Source: Sparassis latifolia (taxonomy: Eukaryota; Basidiomycota; Agaricomycetes; Polyporales; Sparassidaceae). From it: a stretch of DNA of 64,000 nt. The stretch spans positions 62,001 through 126,000 of the forward strand of contig CM031558.1 in assembly GCA_018466975.1 (NCBI GenBank), read 5' to 3'. The position numbers and the translations under genes were made by a program. Below the pieces are notes generated by a model. That model was not told the DNA's origin and did no database searches. It saw only the letters and a list, made by a program, of their open reading frames with translations. This document shows positions 1 to 10,115 of the stretch, in pieces. Numbering within the stretch: the first letter of the stretch is position 1; each line of letters opens with the position of its first letter.

Positions 1-101
1 CAAGTCAAGCCGCGATCTGGTGCGTCTTGGTTCGTTCTTGGAATATGCGTTTTTCACTGGGGTCCATGCCCTGCGATCATAGCCATCGAGACAGAGCCGT
101 G
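1..101 (-). pseudogene. F-box gene F1, downstream coding piece left of the LINE insertion
   Basis: Read on the minus strand, this is the part of F1 that should follow residue L of the LTRLCL motif in the piece at 6599-7503. After the 14-bp duplicated target the frame stays open to the window edge (about 29 codons), with no stop. The sister genes have a loosely similar charged stretch here before the next leucine-rich segment. The gene continues beyond position 1, so its 3' end is not visible. The call rests on the perfect target-site duplication and the continuous frame, because the 87 nt are too short for a firm homology claim. Confidence 0.6.
88..101. repeat. 14-bp target-site duplication, left copy
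   Basis: GAGACAGAGCCGTG occurs here and again, without mismatch, immediately after the A tail at 6599-6612. This is the footprint of target-primed reverse transcription by the LINE at 102-6598. Confidence 0.95.
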
Positions 102-263
102 GAAAACTCCTCTTGGCTTTGTACCACCATCTCAGGCAACTTTCCCACGGTCCTGACCAATAGGAGTAGGTCATCCGTGTGGTTCTTTCTGAAGGCTGCA
201 GAGCGCCCACAAGCACCTCTTCGGGCCTCAGAGAATCAGTAGCACTTACTTGAGAGAAAAACA

Positions 264-2147
264 ATGAACATGAGCCATCGGCCCGCTGAAAAAGCCACGC
301 TGAACTCGAGCGCAAGCTCCAATCGGCCGGCAACCCGCTCGAAGACAGACCCTTTCACGAGCAAGAATTCCACTATAATAGATTGGCTGAGTACCTTCAC
401 CCACGGCATTGACACACCAGACAAAGCACTAATTTTTCTATGCAACAACGAATATGCTACCACGGGTAAGGCAGCAGAAATGAGGACGCTAACCCGGGCA
501 CTTGCCCGCCTCGCCAAGTCCCGCTCTTCCGACACTAAACTTATGCAATCCCTAGTCGCGCTCGCGTGGTACTCAGAGTTAGTTGTCCAGGAACACAGCG
601 CGCTCAAGGCTATGACAAACGTTTGCTCCCGCCTTGAGCAATATGAGGTAAAAATAGAGAAGATTGCCAAAACAGCCACAGAGGCCTGCGAGCAGGCTAA
701 ACAGAGTACTGACAACTTATCCAGCCTCGCGCAACGACTAGGAGAGGACGCGGGCGACATTAAAGACACCCACCAGTCTCTCCGCACCATCTCCGACAAC
801 CTCCACGGCATGGCCGCCGACGCAGGACGGACCATGAGGGAAGCCGCTGAGTCCTTCGTTGAAACACATAAACTGGAGGCCATCCCGCAGGTAGGCAGCT
901 ACATTCAACCTGCACCACTAACCTATGCCGCAGCTGCCAGTCAAGCCCTCCCGCCTGCGCATACACAGACCCTTGCTAGAGAAAAAACCCGGACCTGTCA
1001 AGTCATCATCGACGGAGCCACGTGTAAGCATGCTGATGGTACAGGCCTCAATGAAGACGAACTCCTCGCCAAAGCAAATACGGCCTTCGACCTTATGGGA
1101 GTGGCACGGGCAGACGCCCCTTCAGACTTCAAGTTCAAGTCGGTTCACTACATGCGCAACGGAGGAATCACTTACACTTTGGATAGCCCAGAATCAGCTA
1201 AGTGGCTACGCAGATCTGATGTGATGAAAAGCTTCTTAGAACATTTTGGTGACCAGGCCTCCCGCGTGAAGATACACTTACACTCAGTCCTCGCTGAATT
1301 TGTCCCTGTAGCATGCAACCCAAGTAACAGCAACTACCTCCGGGTTGTCGAGGGCTTCAACAACCTTGACCCGAATTCGATTGAAGAAGCCCGCTGGATC
1401 AAACCTCCGGAACGCAGAGCGAAAGGCCAGAAAGTCGCCCACCTCATCCTTCGTTTTAACAGCCCGACTGCCGCTAACCGCTCCATCTGTGACGGCCTCA
1501 TCATAGCCAGCAAACAGGTCTCAGTTAGAAAGCTGATCCGGGAACCTCGTCGTTGCCTCAAATGCCAGAAAATCGGAGTCCCGCACCTTGCTAGTGACTG
1601 CAAGCAGATCCACGATACTTGTGGAAACTGCTCCTCTATCTCCCACAGGACTTCAGTATGCGAGGCAGACCCGACTGACTTCAGATGCAGCAACTGCATC
1701 TCAGCAGGACGAGCAAATGCAGACCACGCGGCGTGGGACCGCGACTGCCCCATCTTCCTCGAACACTGCCGTCGCATGGAGGACCGCCAGCCAGAAGCGA
1801 AGTATCGTTTCTTCCCCACAGATGATCCATTCTCCTGGGAGACCATAGGCCAGCCAACACTACCCGCAGCACCTGCGGCACCTCCACACTTCCATCCACA
1901 TGCTCTCGCACCCCCACCTAATGCACCATCCTCACAGAGCTGGGCGAACGAGGTTGACGAACTCTACCCACAACCGAACGTGTTCCCTCGCCCTTCACAG
2001 GCACGTCGGGCCCGCGAGGCAAAGCACTCCAGTGTAGCATCGCAGACGCGGCAGCCATTGGACCAGGCTCGCATACACCGCTCGAACTCCCGGTCATCGT
2101 CCAGACTCTCATACGCCAGAGCCTCCCCCATCGGTTTCCATGCCTGA
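264..2147 (+). CDS. LINE ORF1 protein with three zinc knuckles
   Basis: This 627-aa protein is the Gag-like, RNA-binding component of the LINE ribonucleoprotein. The N-terminal third is helical and probably self-associating (residues about 120-190). The middle (about 245-400) resembles the RNA-recognition-like region of LINE ORF1 proteins. Three CCHC knuckles follow near residues 430-500: CLKCQKIGVPHLASDC (C-x2-C-x6-H-x4-C), CGNCSSISHRTSVC (C-x2-C-x4-H-x4-C), and a longer CSNC...H...C one. The C-terminus is Pro/Ser-rich. The start is the ATG at 264. Its stop overlaps the ORF2 start in ATGCCTGA (2140-2147), which suggests termination-reinitiation. No frameshift or stop was seen. Confidence 0.93.
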   Translation: MNMSHRPAEKATLNSSASSNRPATRSKTDPFTSKNSTIIDWLSTFTHGIDTPDKALIFLCNNEYATTGKAAEMRTLTRALARLAKSRSSDTKLMQSLVALAWYSELVVQEHSALKAMTNVCSRLEQYEVKIEKIAKTATEACEQAKQSTDNLSSLAQRLGEDAGDIKDTHQSLRTISDNLHGMAADAGRTMREAAESFVETHKLEAIPQVGSYIQPAPLTYAAAASQALPPAHTQTLAREKTRTCQVIIDGATCKHADGTGLNEDELLAKANTAFDLMGVARADAPSDFKFKSVHYMRNGGITYTLDSPESAKWLRRSDVMKSFLEHFGDQASRVKIHLHSVLAEFVPVACNPSNSNYLRVVEGFNNLDPNSIEEARWIKPPERRAKGQKVAHLILRFNSPTAANRSICDGLIIASKQVSVRKLIREPRRCLKCQKIGVPHLASDCKQIHDTCGNCSSISHRTSVCEADPTDFRCSNCISAGRANADHAAWDRDCPIFLEHCRRMEDRQPEAKYRFFPTDDPFSWETIGQPTLPAAPAAPPHFHPHALAPPPNAPSSQSWANEVDELYPQPNVFPRPSQARRAREAKHSSVASQTRQPLDQARIHRSNSRSSSRLSYARASPIGFHA

Positions 2148-5100
2148 TACACCAGCACATGACACCTCCACGTTACGCCTGCTGCAGCTGAATCTTAACA
2201 AGTCCCTTACAGCACAATCTGCCCTCATCAACTCATTTTCCACCTCTGACTTCGACATCGTCCTCCTCCAGGAACCGTACCTCGACCCTCGCACATCCCT
2301 CACACGTGCGACCTCACACTGGATAGTAGTCTACCCGCACACCCACTACTCAGATGCAGGGGGGCGCACACGCTCAGTCATCTTTGTCAGCAAACGAATC
2401 GCAGGCGAGTCTTGGTCGCAGATCAAGGTCAATTCCCCAGACATCACAGCCATCACACTTCGCACGCCATCGGGCACGCTTCACATTTTCAATGTCTACA
2501 ATGACCAGCGACACCAGGACTCCGTCAGCCTTCTGGCACGCACTACAAGACAGCTCACCGGCCCGAACTCTGTTGCTGCAAACGTTATCTGGGCGGGGGA
2601 CTTTAATCGCCACCACCCCCTGTGGGATGAGGAACGAAACCACCACCTGTTCACCCCAGAAGCACTGTCCATGGCCCAACCTCTCCTAGACAACATCGCA
2701 GCTTTCGACCTTTCCATGCTCCTCCCGCAAGGAATCCCCACACTTGAAGCCACCCTGACAAAGAACTATACACGACCGGACAACATCTTTGCATCCACAG
2801 ACATCGCGGACCGCCTCCTCACATGCGACACTGCCCCCGCTCTCCGCCCTCCATGCACTGACCATCTCCCTATCTCACTTTCCCTCGATGTCACCCCACA
2901 CCCAGCACGTGAAACCCCACGCCGAAACTTCCGTGAGGTCGACTGGGAAGACTTCCGCACATGCCTGAAGGGGAACATTGACTCGCGCATGCTAGGCCAT
3001 GGAGAGCTGACCACGCTGGAACAGTTCAACGTGGTACTCAAGAACCTCTCCGATGCCATCTCCGAGACCATCAAAGCAACCGTCCCGCTGTCCAGACCAT
3101 CCCCCTTCACCAAACGCTGGTGGTCACAAGACCTCGCGAAGTCTCGACGAGCAGTGCAACGGCTAGCACGAGTGTCGTATAAGCACCGCAACACCCACGA
3201 CCACCCCTCACATGCTGAATACCGCAAGATACGTAACCGCTACGGGGACGAGATCAAGTCAGCCAAGCAAGACCACTGGGAAGCATGGCTCGAATCTGCA
3301 GACCCAGATTCCATCTGGACAATCAACCGTTTTACAGCGGCCGGTCCATCCGATGGCAGCCGTCCCCGAGTACCCCCGTTAAAAGATGGCAATGCACCAG
3401 CAGCAGAGGAAAATGAGGCCAAGAGCGGTATACTTTACAGGGCTTTATTTCCCCCACCAGGCCCTCCCCCTTCACTCCCTGCCACCCACCGATACCCCAA
3501 ACCGGCCTTCCACTTCTCACCCATCACTGACGAGCAGATCGCAGCAGCAGTAAAGAGACTGAAGGAGCTTAAAGTGCCAGGCCCTGACGAAGCCCCGAAC
3601 GAGGTATACAAACGTTGCATTGACCTTCTTCTTCTACACTTAGGCCGCCTTTTCCGTGCAACCTTCACCCTCAACACCTACCCATCGGAGTGGAAGATAT
3701 CGAACACAGCAGCACTGCGCAAACCGGGACGTCCAGACTACGCCGTTGCCAAGGCCTATCGGCCCATTGCTCTTCTCAACTGCATCGGTAAGATCCTCTC
3801 TGCATGCGTTGCTGATGTCCTTGTCTATGAGTCAGAGACGCATGGCCTCCTCGCACGCAATCACTTCGGAGGCCGGCCAGGTAGACGCTCCACAGACTCC
3901 CTTCACCTCCTGGTCAAGACAGTGAAGGACGCATGGCGCCGAGGACAGGTAGTATCTATTCTCTTTCTAGACATCAAGGCCGCCTTTCCGAGCGCGAATC
4001 TTGAACGCCTGTTTCACAACATGCGATCCCGTGGCATCCCCAAGGAAATCGTCAACTGGCTCCGACAGCGGCTGACGGGCCGGCACACCAGGATTCTGTT
4101 TGATGACTTCAAGTCCGCACTCTTTGAAATCATCAACGGCATTGACCAGGGCTGCCCTCTCTCAGTCATCCTTTATGAATTTTACAACTCTGACCTTTTC
4201 GAGATCGCATACAGAATCCCCCACTCATTTGCCCTCGGATACATCGACGACGCTGCCATAATTGCAACTGGTAAGGACTACATTGAGACCCACGAGATTC
4301 TCCGCAGGTATATGGACGAGGAAGGTGGCGCCATGACCTGGTCGAACGAACACCAGTCTGAGTTCTCCCTCGACAAATTCGGCCTACTCAACATGTCCGC
4401 CATGTCGCCTGACCTCGGCCCATCCCTCCAACTCCAGACAGCGAACATCCAGCCGCTCGAAGCTCACAAGTTCCTAGGAGTCACAATTGACCGCCATCTC
4501 CGTTTCCACCAACAGGTAGCAGGAGCACTTGCGAAAGGATTTGCCTGGGTCCAGCAATTCCGCCGCCTGGCACGGACCTCTGGGGGTATTCCATTCTCCC
4601 ACATGCGCCGCCTCTACCTGAGTATCGCAGTCCCCCGGATCCTCTATGCTGCTGATGTCTTCCTCGTCCCCCTCAGGAACGTGCCGGGATGCAAGTCTAC
4701 ATACGGCTCAGTGGGGGCAATCAAAAAACTAGCGCGAGTACAACGACAAGCAACACTCCTCATCACGGGTGCAATGAGGACAACTGCAAGTGACGTCCTT
4801 GAAGCACATGCTAACCTTCTCCCATTTGCCCTGCTCGTTGATAAGCACTGCCACAGAGCCGCGGTGCACCTCTGCACCCTCCCACCCTCCCACCCCCTGC
4901 ACGTGCATGTCAAGAAAGCTAGTGCACGCTACATCAAACACCACCGATCCCCTCTGCATGAACTCCTCGAGACATACCAACTCGACCCGGACAAGACCGA
5001 GACCATCTCGCCCATCTGTTACTCACCATCCTGGTCCCCCTCCTTCCAAGTGTCAGTTGCAGACAGCAAGGACAGCGCCTTGAAGGAGGAAGCAAGATGG

Positions 5101-6075
5101 GCAGAAAAACACGGTATCCGAGTCTACTCTGATGGTTCAGACATTGACGGTGGCGTAGGAGCAGCAGCAGTGTTGTACAGGGGCGATCGCGCAAATCCGA
5201 AGGTCCTCCGGTTCTACCTCGGAAAGTCTTCCGAGCACACAGTCTACGAAGCAGAAGTTGTAGGTTTCATCCTGGGAGTAAAACTAATCCACAGTGAATT
5301 TGTAGTCTATTCTGCATCGTGCGCCGGTGACAATAAGGCCTCCGTACGAGCAACCCGACTCCGCCGTCCTGCCCCGAGCCACTATCTCCTCGACGTGCTA
5401 CACAGAGACGTTGACCTGCTCATTCGGAAGCACAAGATCGGCAAAAGTGCTCTCACCGTACGTTGGGTTCCGGGCCACAAGGATGTTGAGGGTAATGAAC
5501 GTGCGGACTTGGAAGCAAAAAAGGCAGCCCGCGGCGATCCCAGTCCTCTCGCAATGCTCCCAAAAAGCCTGCAGAGCCCCCTCCCACTAAGCTCATCGAA
5601 ACTCAGGCAGAGTCACCTTGAATGCCTCAAGTCGAAAGCAGCCACAGCGTGGAAAGGCTCCGAGCGCGGACACGCCTTCAGTCGCATTGACCCATCCCTT
5701 CCATCCCCCAAGTTTGAAAAACTCGTTGCTGACCTCCCACGTCGCCACGCCAGCCTACTAATTCAGCTCAGGACTGGCCACGCCCCCCTCAATGTCCACC
5801 TCCACCGCATCAAGCGCTCCCCGACCAAGCTCTGCCCCGCCTGCAACGGCCGCCCAGAATCGGTACAGCACTTCTTGCTGTCATGTCCGTCGTACCGCCG
5901 ACAACGGGACGTCTTAACGCAGGAGCTCGGCCGCCCAGCGCGCTCCCTGGCGAAACTCCTTACCTCCCCTCGCGCTGTCAAGCCCCTTTTCCGTTACATC
6001 CACGCCACGGGTCGCTTCTCGACTGTCTTCAATCACCTGAACACCTTCGACAAGTGCCGTCATGCTAGAGCCTAG
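2140..6075 (+). CDS. LINE ORF2: APE endonuclease, reverse transcriptase, RNase H
   Basis: A 1311-aa enzyme that nicks the target and copies LINE RNA into it. An exonuclease/endonuclease/phosphatase domain opens the protein (LQLNLNKS, LLQEPYL, WAGDFNRHHPLW, and TDHLPIS near residue 245). The RT follows from about residue 450: region A FLDIKAAF, region B GIDQGCPLS, region C YIDD in place of the common YADD. RNase H (about 985-1130) has VYSDGSD, the YEAE glutamate, a GDNKA aspartate and WVPGHKDVEGNERAD. A terminal zinc motif CPACNGRP...HFLLSCP is typical of this LINE group. All catalytic acids expected by eye are present, so the enzyme looks functional. Translation probably depends on ORF1 because the two overlap by 8 nt. 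Confidence 0.95.
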   Translation: MPDTPAHDTSTLRLLQLNLNKSLTAQSALINSFSTSDFDIVLLQEPYLDPRTSLTRATSHWIVVYPHTHYSDAGGRTRSVIFVSKRIAGESWSQIKVNSPDITAITLRTPSGTLHIFNVYNDQRHQDSVSLLARTTRQLTGPNSVAANVIWAGDFNRHHPLWDEERNHHLFTPEALSMAQPLLDNIAAFDLSMLLPQGIPTLEATLTKNYTRPDNIFASTDIADRLLTCDTAPALRPPCTDHLPISLSLDVTPHPARETPRRNFREVDWEDFRTCLKGNIDSRMLGHGELTTLEQFNVVLKNLSDAISETIKATVPLSRPSPFTKRWWSQDLAKSRRAVQRLARVSYKHRNTHDHPSHAEYRKIRNRYGDEIKSAKQDHWEAWLESADPDSIWTINRFTAAGPSDGSRPRVPPLKDGNAPAAEENEAKSGILYRALFPPPGPPPSLPATHRYPKPAFHFSPITDEQIAAAVKRLKELKVPGPDEAPNEVYKRCIDLLLLHLGRLFRATFTLNTYPSEWKISNTAALRKPGRPDYAVAKAYRPIALLNCIGKILSACVADVLVYESETHGLLARNHFGGRPGRRSTDSLHLLVKTVKDAWRRGQVVSILFLDIKAAFPSANLERLFHNMRSRGIPKEIVNWLRQRLTGRHTRILFDDFKSALFEIINGIDQGCPLSVILYEFYNSDLFEIAYRIPHSFALGYIDDAAIIATGKDYIETHEILRRYMDEEGGAMTWSNEHQSEFSLDKFGLLNMSAMSPDLGPSLQLQTANIQPLEAHKFLGVTIDRHLRFHQQVAGALAKGFAWVQQFRRLARTSGGIPFSHMRRLYLSIAVPRILYAADVFLVPLRNVPGCKSTYGSVGAIKKLARVQRQATLLITGAMRTTASDVLEAHANLLPFALLVDKHCHRAAVHLCTLPPSHPLHVHVKKASARYIKHHRSPLHELLETYQLDPDKTETISPICYSPSWSPSFQVSVADSKDSALKEEARWAEKHGIRVYSDGSDIDGGVGAAAVLYRGDRANPKVLRFYLGKSSEHTVYEAEVVGFILGVKLIHSEFVVYSASCAGDNKASVRATRLRRPAPSHYLLDVLHRDVDLLIRKHKIGKSALTVRWVPGHKDVEGNERADLEAKKAARGDPSPLAMLPKSLQSPLPLSSSKLRQSHLECLKSKAATAWKGSERGHAFSRIDPSLPSPKFEKLVADLPRRHASLLIQLRTGHAPLNVHLHRIKRSPTKLCPACNGRPESVQHFLLSCPSYRRQRDVLTQELGRPARSLAKLLTSPRAVKPLFRYIHATGRFSTVFNHLNTFDKCRHARA

Positions 6076-6571
6076 CACAACACCCCGTTGGCCAACTCCC
6101 CCCTTTATGTTACACCCACGCTACCACTACTTTGCACTCACCCCACTCCTCCCACCCCACCTTACTGTACATAGAGGCGACCAGGCAGCACATCCATGCC
6201 CCAGAGATCAGGGGAGTTTTGACGGCCGGTGGAGGACCACCGGACGGATCCCTGACTGCGGCAAGAGGCAAAGACCCGGGGGTAGCTCCTACCACCCACG
6301 AGGGCAGCAGGTTTAGATCCTGGTCTCTAGCGTTCGCTCGCCGGGGGCACTGGATGTGCATTTTGCGAGCATGCCTTTCCTCATCACCTTTCCTCCACCC
6401 CCCATGAATTCCCTCGATACTTACCATCTTACCCACAGGTCCCTTTTCACTTTCCCATTCCACAAGTCCTATGCTTGCATAGGCACAATGTTTCATTCGA
6501 TCCCAATCTAGTCCCCTACTACAGATAGTTACAGTAGCTATTGTCTACCATAGGGCTCCGCCCTCGAGGAC

Positions 6572-6598
6572 AATAAACGGGAAAAAAAAAAAAAAAAA
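6572..6598 (+). terminator. LINE polyadenylation signal and A tail
   Basis: AATAAA at 6572-6577 is followed four bases later by 17 A residues (6582-6598). The tail is copied from mRNA and marks the 3' end of the insertion. Confidence 0.9.
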
Positions 6599-6612
6599 GA
6601 GACAGAGCCGTG
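6599..6612. repeat. 14-bp target-site duplication, right copy
   Basis: Identical to 88-101 and directly abutting the A tail. In the minus-strand F-box frame it is part of the codons for THR-like residues in LTRLCL, so the target lay within coding sequence. Confidence 0.95.
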
Positions 6613-7503
6613 TCAAGCTCCCAAAATGATTTCTCGGAAGCCAATCGTTAGAGGATATTATGAGTGACTTACGGCGAGGAGTAACCCCACAGAAAAGTAT
6701 CCGAGGAGTTGATGAACCATCACCCCGATTAGTTGAATAATACAACAGGACGGCGTGAAGTCGGAGTTCCTCCAACCTGGGAGCTGGGTAGTCAAAACAG
6801 TGAGACACGTCTTCCCAAGTTGGTGGGCGCCATCTTCCAGTATAATGGCCAAATTTGTGACGGAACATTAAATGAAGCTCCTTGATGCGAGAGCCGTGCA
6901 GCTGGAACAGCGAATCGATGAAAGGGCCCCGAGTGGCAGGGGAAACAGAGACGTGCAATGGTGCACTCTTGGAGCGTTCCACAAACATAGGCACAGCATG
7001 GAGAAAATCGGGATCGAGTATATCAGTCCACAGCGTACCAGTGTCCACACAGATCTCACGCCATTGTTGACAAACGCAGCTAATGTCCTTGAGCGGTAGC
7101 GGATATCGCAGGGAAGAGGATGGCCACCTGAAGACATCTAGTCCCTCCTCTTTGATATAAGCTGGGCCTATGAGACGTTCAAAAATGTCCGCGAGGATCT
7201 CTGGGGCTAAACGATTGACAGGAAGCATAGAGTTGAATGAGTTCCGAATGAGAGACAAGGCATTGCAGAGGAATTTTTCGACCGATAGCAGCTACTCACG
7301 AAGGTTACCACCGGTTCGAGCACAAGTGCAGTAAAAAGAATCAAGAACTCACAGCTTCCGTACTACGTCGAAACACGGTTAAACCGATTGGGACCCCTCG
7401 ACAACAATGGTAGGGCGCACCTCATGCTATGGCGATCATGGTCGATCTTCTCGAGCAATTCGTTTGAGGTACCCGAGCGAAGCAGGAGCTGCACGAAATC
7501 CAT
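6599..7503 (-). pseudogene. F-box gene F1, 5' part, disrupted by the LINE
   Basis: F-box proteins recruit substrates to SCF ubiquitin ligases. Exon 1 is 7421-7503 (starts MDFVQLLLRS, 27 codons plus AG). A 10-nt exon lies at 7353-7362 (TACGGAAGCT). Exon 3 runs from 7291 down to the insertion. Introns are 58 and 61 nt and the phases agree. The F-box core is LPVNRLAPEILADIFERL, followed by FRWPSSSLRY and VCQQWREICVD, shared with the paralogues here. Coding breaks at NHFGSLTRLCL, where the frame runs into the LINE A tail and would read as a run of Phe. The rest of the gene is at 1-101. Apart from the insertion no lesion was seen, so knock-out by the LINE is probably recent. Confidence 0.88.
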
Positions 7504-7844
7504 TCTGTACGAATGAGAAATTTCAAACGAACGTTTACGAAGTGGAAGGAAGCCACGTGAATTTAGCTTTTTCTTTTATGCATATATATTCAACGCCAAA
7601 TTCGAACAATTGCATATGTTTGTCCTACACGATGGCATATAGACGGGCAACGTCGTGGACAATGATAAAGGCACAGAGTTTTCGATTTTGGATTTGCGAA
7701 GGTGTGAGCGTGCGGGGCGGGCGGCCAGGGTGAGTCGTTAAGTATACTCGTCGTATGTGTGGTGGATACTCTGAAGAAGAACAAGGCCAATTCGGAGATC
7801 TATAGCCTCCTCGCTCAGGGGGATCGTTTTCTGGTCCGCCTACG
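7504..7844. other. Intergenic, upstream of F1
   Basis: A short 5' flank of F1 on the minus strand. No coding signal, RNA gene or repeat was recognised. Confidence 0.5.
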
Positions 7845-8155
7845 GGATCCATGGGCTCTCGGTTTTCAAGATTACTCGATCTGTGCGGGAGCTCAAATCT
7901 TCATCTCCAAGAATTCTCACAGGTCCTCACTAGTCCTCTCCAGTGTTTGAATAACGGATGATCTAGGGCCTAAGCCTGGCATGAGCTGAGTCAGTTGACT
8001 ATGCACGTACCATAATATGATGCCTGATATTTTTCGTAGCTTCTCCAGCGTCCTAAATTGGAGTCATAGAGGTAGGCTACACGGTTGCGCTGCCGTTCAA
8101 ATGGAATAAACAGGATGTAAACTGATCATATTTGTCGGTGAGCGTTCTCGTATTC
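7845..8155 (+). pseudogene. Truncated 3' fragment (copy E) of the 7.8-20.4 kb orphan family
   Basis: The segment is recognisably similar at the nucleotide level to 20126-20450, the last three exons and 3' flank of copy D. Shared stretches include the GLSVF-coding block, the intron end ATTCTCACAGGTCCTCA, and the last-exon GGTTGCGCTGCCGTTC block. The reading frame is broken by substitutions and indels and the 5' exons are absent. It is a decayed partial duplicate. Confidence 0.75.
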
Positions 8156-8574
8156 ACTCTGTGTTTTCTGTCACGAAACTCCTAGGTGCCGCCAAACTGT
8201 ACAGTATCAGCGAGAGGTGGCGAACACTCAATAGTTTCATCTGCCGCGACGGTTCAGACCCGCGTTTACTTCCATCAGCATCGATAGACTCTGGATTCGT
8301 GTACTATATATACAACGACGCCGAGAGCTAAGCTCACTTAGGGACACAATACTCGCATTAACATAATTGACCGCTCCACCTGACAGACGTATGCTTTGAG
8401 ATAGGTCTTAGGTCCAGCTGCTTCAGCTTACGATCGGGCATTCAATTCAGTGACCTACTATGGCTTTCGTACGTATGACGTTCCCCTTTTCACTTGAATG
8501 GCAGCGGGACTGTGTACTCACTTGTCTTCCCCTTGTTACCTGAAAAGCATGGCTAAGACGAGCCGTTTGGCGTG

Positions 8575-9440
8575 CCCGAAATTAAAACAACATGACCGAC
8601 CCAGTCCAACACCTGATGCTTAAATGCGAAGCGAATACTGTGAGTTACGCTTGCCATAAGTGCTCCGGAGGTGGGCGTACACATTTTGAGCTCATGCTTT
8701 GGTGTAGTCATCTTGAAGACCGAGAGACCGTCGATGTCCACGCCCGTGCCCTGCCACCGCCAGATAAATTGCACCATAGGTATGGGACCGGAAGAGCGGT
8801 GAGAACGTTCGGACTCAGAATTTTAGGGACGCTCGCGTTCACCGTCGCGCCCACAATATCAAACTCCACGCACTTCCCATCATACGCCACCTGGCCGGCC
8901 TGCGCGAATGTCTCGGTACACCGACGTATAACTGGCGTCAAACGAAAGCGGCTCGTTCCCCCCATTTCGGCACATCGTCATCGTCCGCTGGAAATGTATA
9001 GACCCTTTGGTGGGAGAGGTTAACGCCACGCGGGGATCGGCATCCGTACGCGCATTGCAGCTTCCCCGTCCCTTTATCGCAGGTGCTTGAAAACAAGCGC
9101 TACATCCGCTATATACCAGGACAACATGACAACTTCGTAGGTTCTCTCCGTGTCCGGGAGAGTGAACTGAGTTCCTATATAACGGACCTTCCATGAGTTG
9201 CGAGCTGCCCAGTCCCACGTGAGACTCGTCGCGAAGCCGCAGCAAAGAGCAACCAGAACATCACCGTCTTCCAGTCTGCAGAAAAATAAGAGTACGGGCT
9301 CGTCCGAGTCGTTGTGCGTGGCAGGTGCCAGTGAGCGCGCCCGCCCACCGTCGGTGATCCACGCTGCCAATAGCACAATTCGTAGTGGAAGCATGCACCA
9401 CCGGATGGCGGGCTTATTGAGACCTTGAAGCTGACCAAGG
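8575..9440 (-). pseudogene. Decayed copy A of the orphan family
   Basis: Read on the minus strand, blocks appear in family order. First is a segment containing TQFTLPDTERTYE (compare MQLPATGSGEQQY in copy D). Next is FQRTMTMCRNGGNEPLSFDA (compare FERSMAMFLNGGNEPYMFDA). Then come QVAYDGKCVEFDIVGA and IDGLSVF. The central exon needs a frame change between SVYRDIRAG and QVAYDGKC, and the first exon is not recognisable, so a functional product is unlikely. It lies on the same strand as copy B. Confidence 0.7.
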
Positions 9441-10115
9441 GCAAATTAGAGACAGCGGGAAGTTGCGGCGTTCAGGACGAGTTGGGGCACAATGCGGAGG
9501 CGGTCCATGTACAGGAACGGGGGAGGGCTTATATTTGGAGAATATTGGGATGGTAGTTTGGACGAATCGTTCCGGACAGACTAATCACCCAATGGCAGGT
9601 TGTACATATACTGCTTAACAGTCGTCCTCCGAGCCTCAGGATACCCGTATCCGAGGACAGGCAAGGTAAGCCATGCAGACAAAGGGTGACGGATTCTTTC
9701 TAATGCGCGACGATGGCGACCGAGTAGTCGTCGACACGGATGGAAGCAATCTACAGCAGGGCTGCCGACGCGACAAAGTCCTTATCACCTCCACGCTCGT
9801 CCATGGCGATGCTCCCGTGGATGGCGCTCTCGAGCCCGCTGATTACCCCCGCAAGTTCGTGTCAGATGAGTCGAGGGGCGGTGTCGTGCAGATATCTCCG
9901 GAAGACCAAATTGCAAGAGGACGTACGAAGGGAATCAGGCTCGGGGGCCTGAATGTGATCTCCTCCGCAATCGCCTCACTGCTGAGACATCGTGGCCGCT
10001 GTTCGTTATCACGCAGGGCGCTCCCCCATAACACGCAGTAAATGTGAACACAGGATATTCAAATCGCATTCATGATGATACACTGATATTAGGTGAAAGC
10101 GCATTCCCTCAAGCT
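9441..10115. other. Intergenic between copies A and B
   Basis: An open frame of about 120 codons (9673-10041, +) exists, but it lacks recognisable motifs and splice context and was not called. Nothing else was seen. Confidence 0.4.

Larger units (their letters stand above)
102..6598 (+). mobile_element. Full-length Tad/I-type LINE retrotransposon
   Basis: The element has a 5' leader (102-263), a nucleic-acid-binding ORF1, an ORF2 with APE endonuclease, reverse transcriptase, RNase H and a C-terminal zinc motif, a roughly 500-nt 3' region, an AATAAA signal and 17 A residues. It is bounded by a perfect 14-bp target-site duplication. Presence of RNase H and of CCHC knuckles in ORF1 fits the Tad1/I group of fungal LINEs (family knowledge); clade placement is inferred. 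Both ORFs are open and the duplication is perfect, so the insertion is probably recent. It lies antisense to, and inside, the coding sequence of F-box gene F1. Confidence 0.95.

Noticed and set aside
236..883. 215-codon frame antisense to LINE ORF1
   Set aside because: No promoter or motif; mirrors the ORF1 coding sequence.
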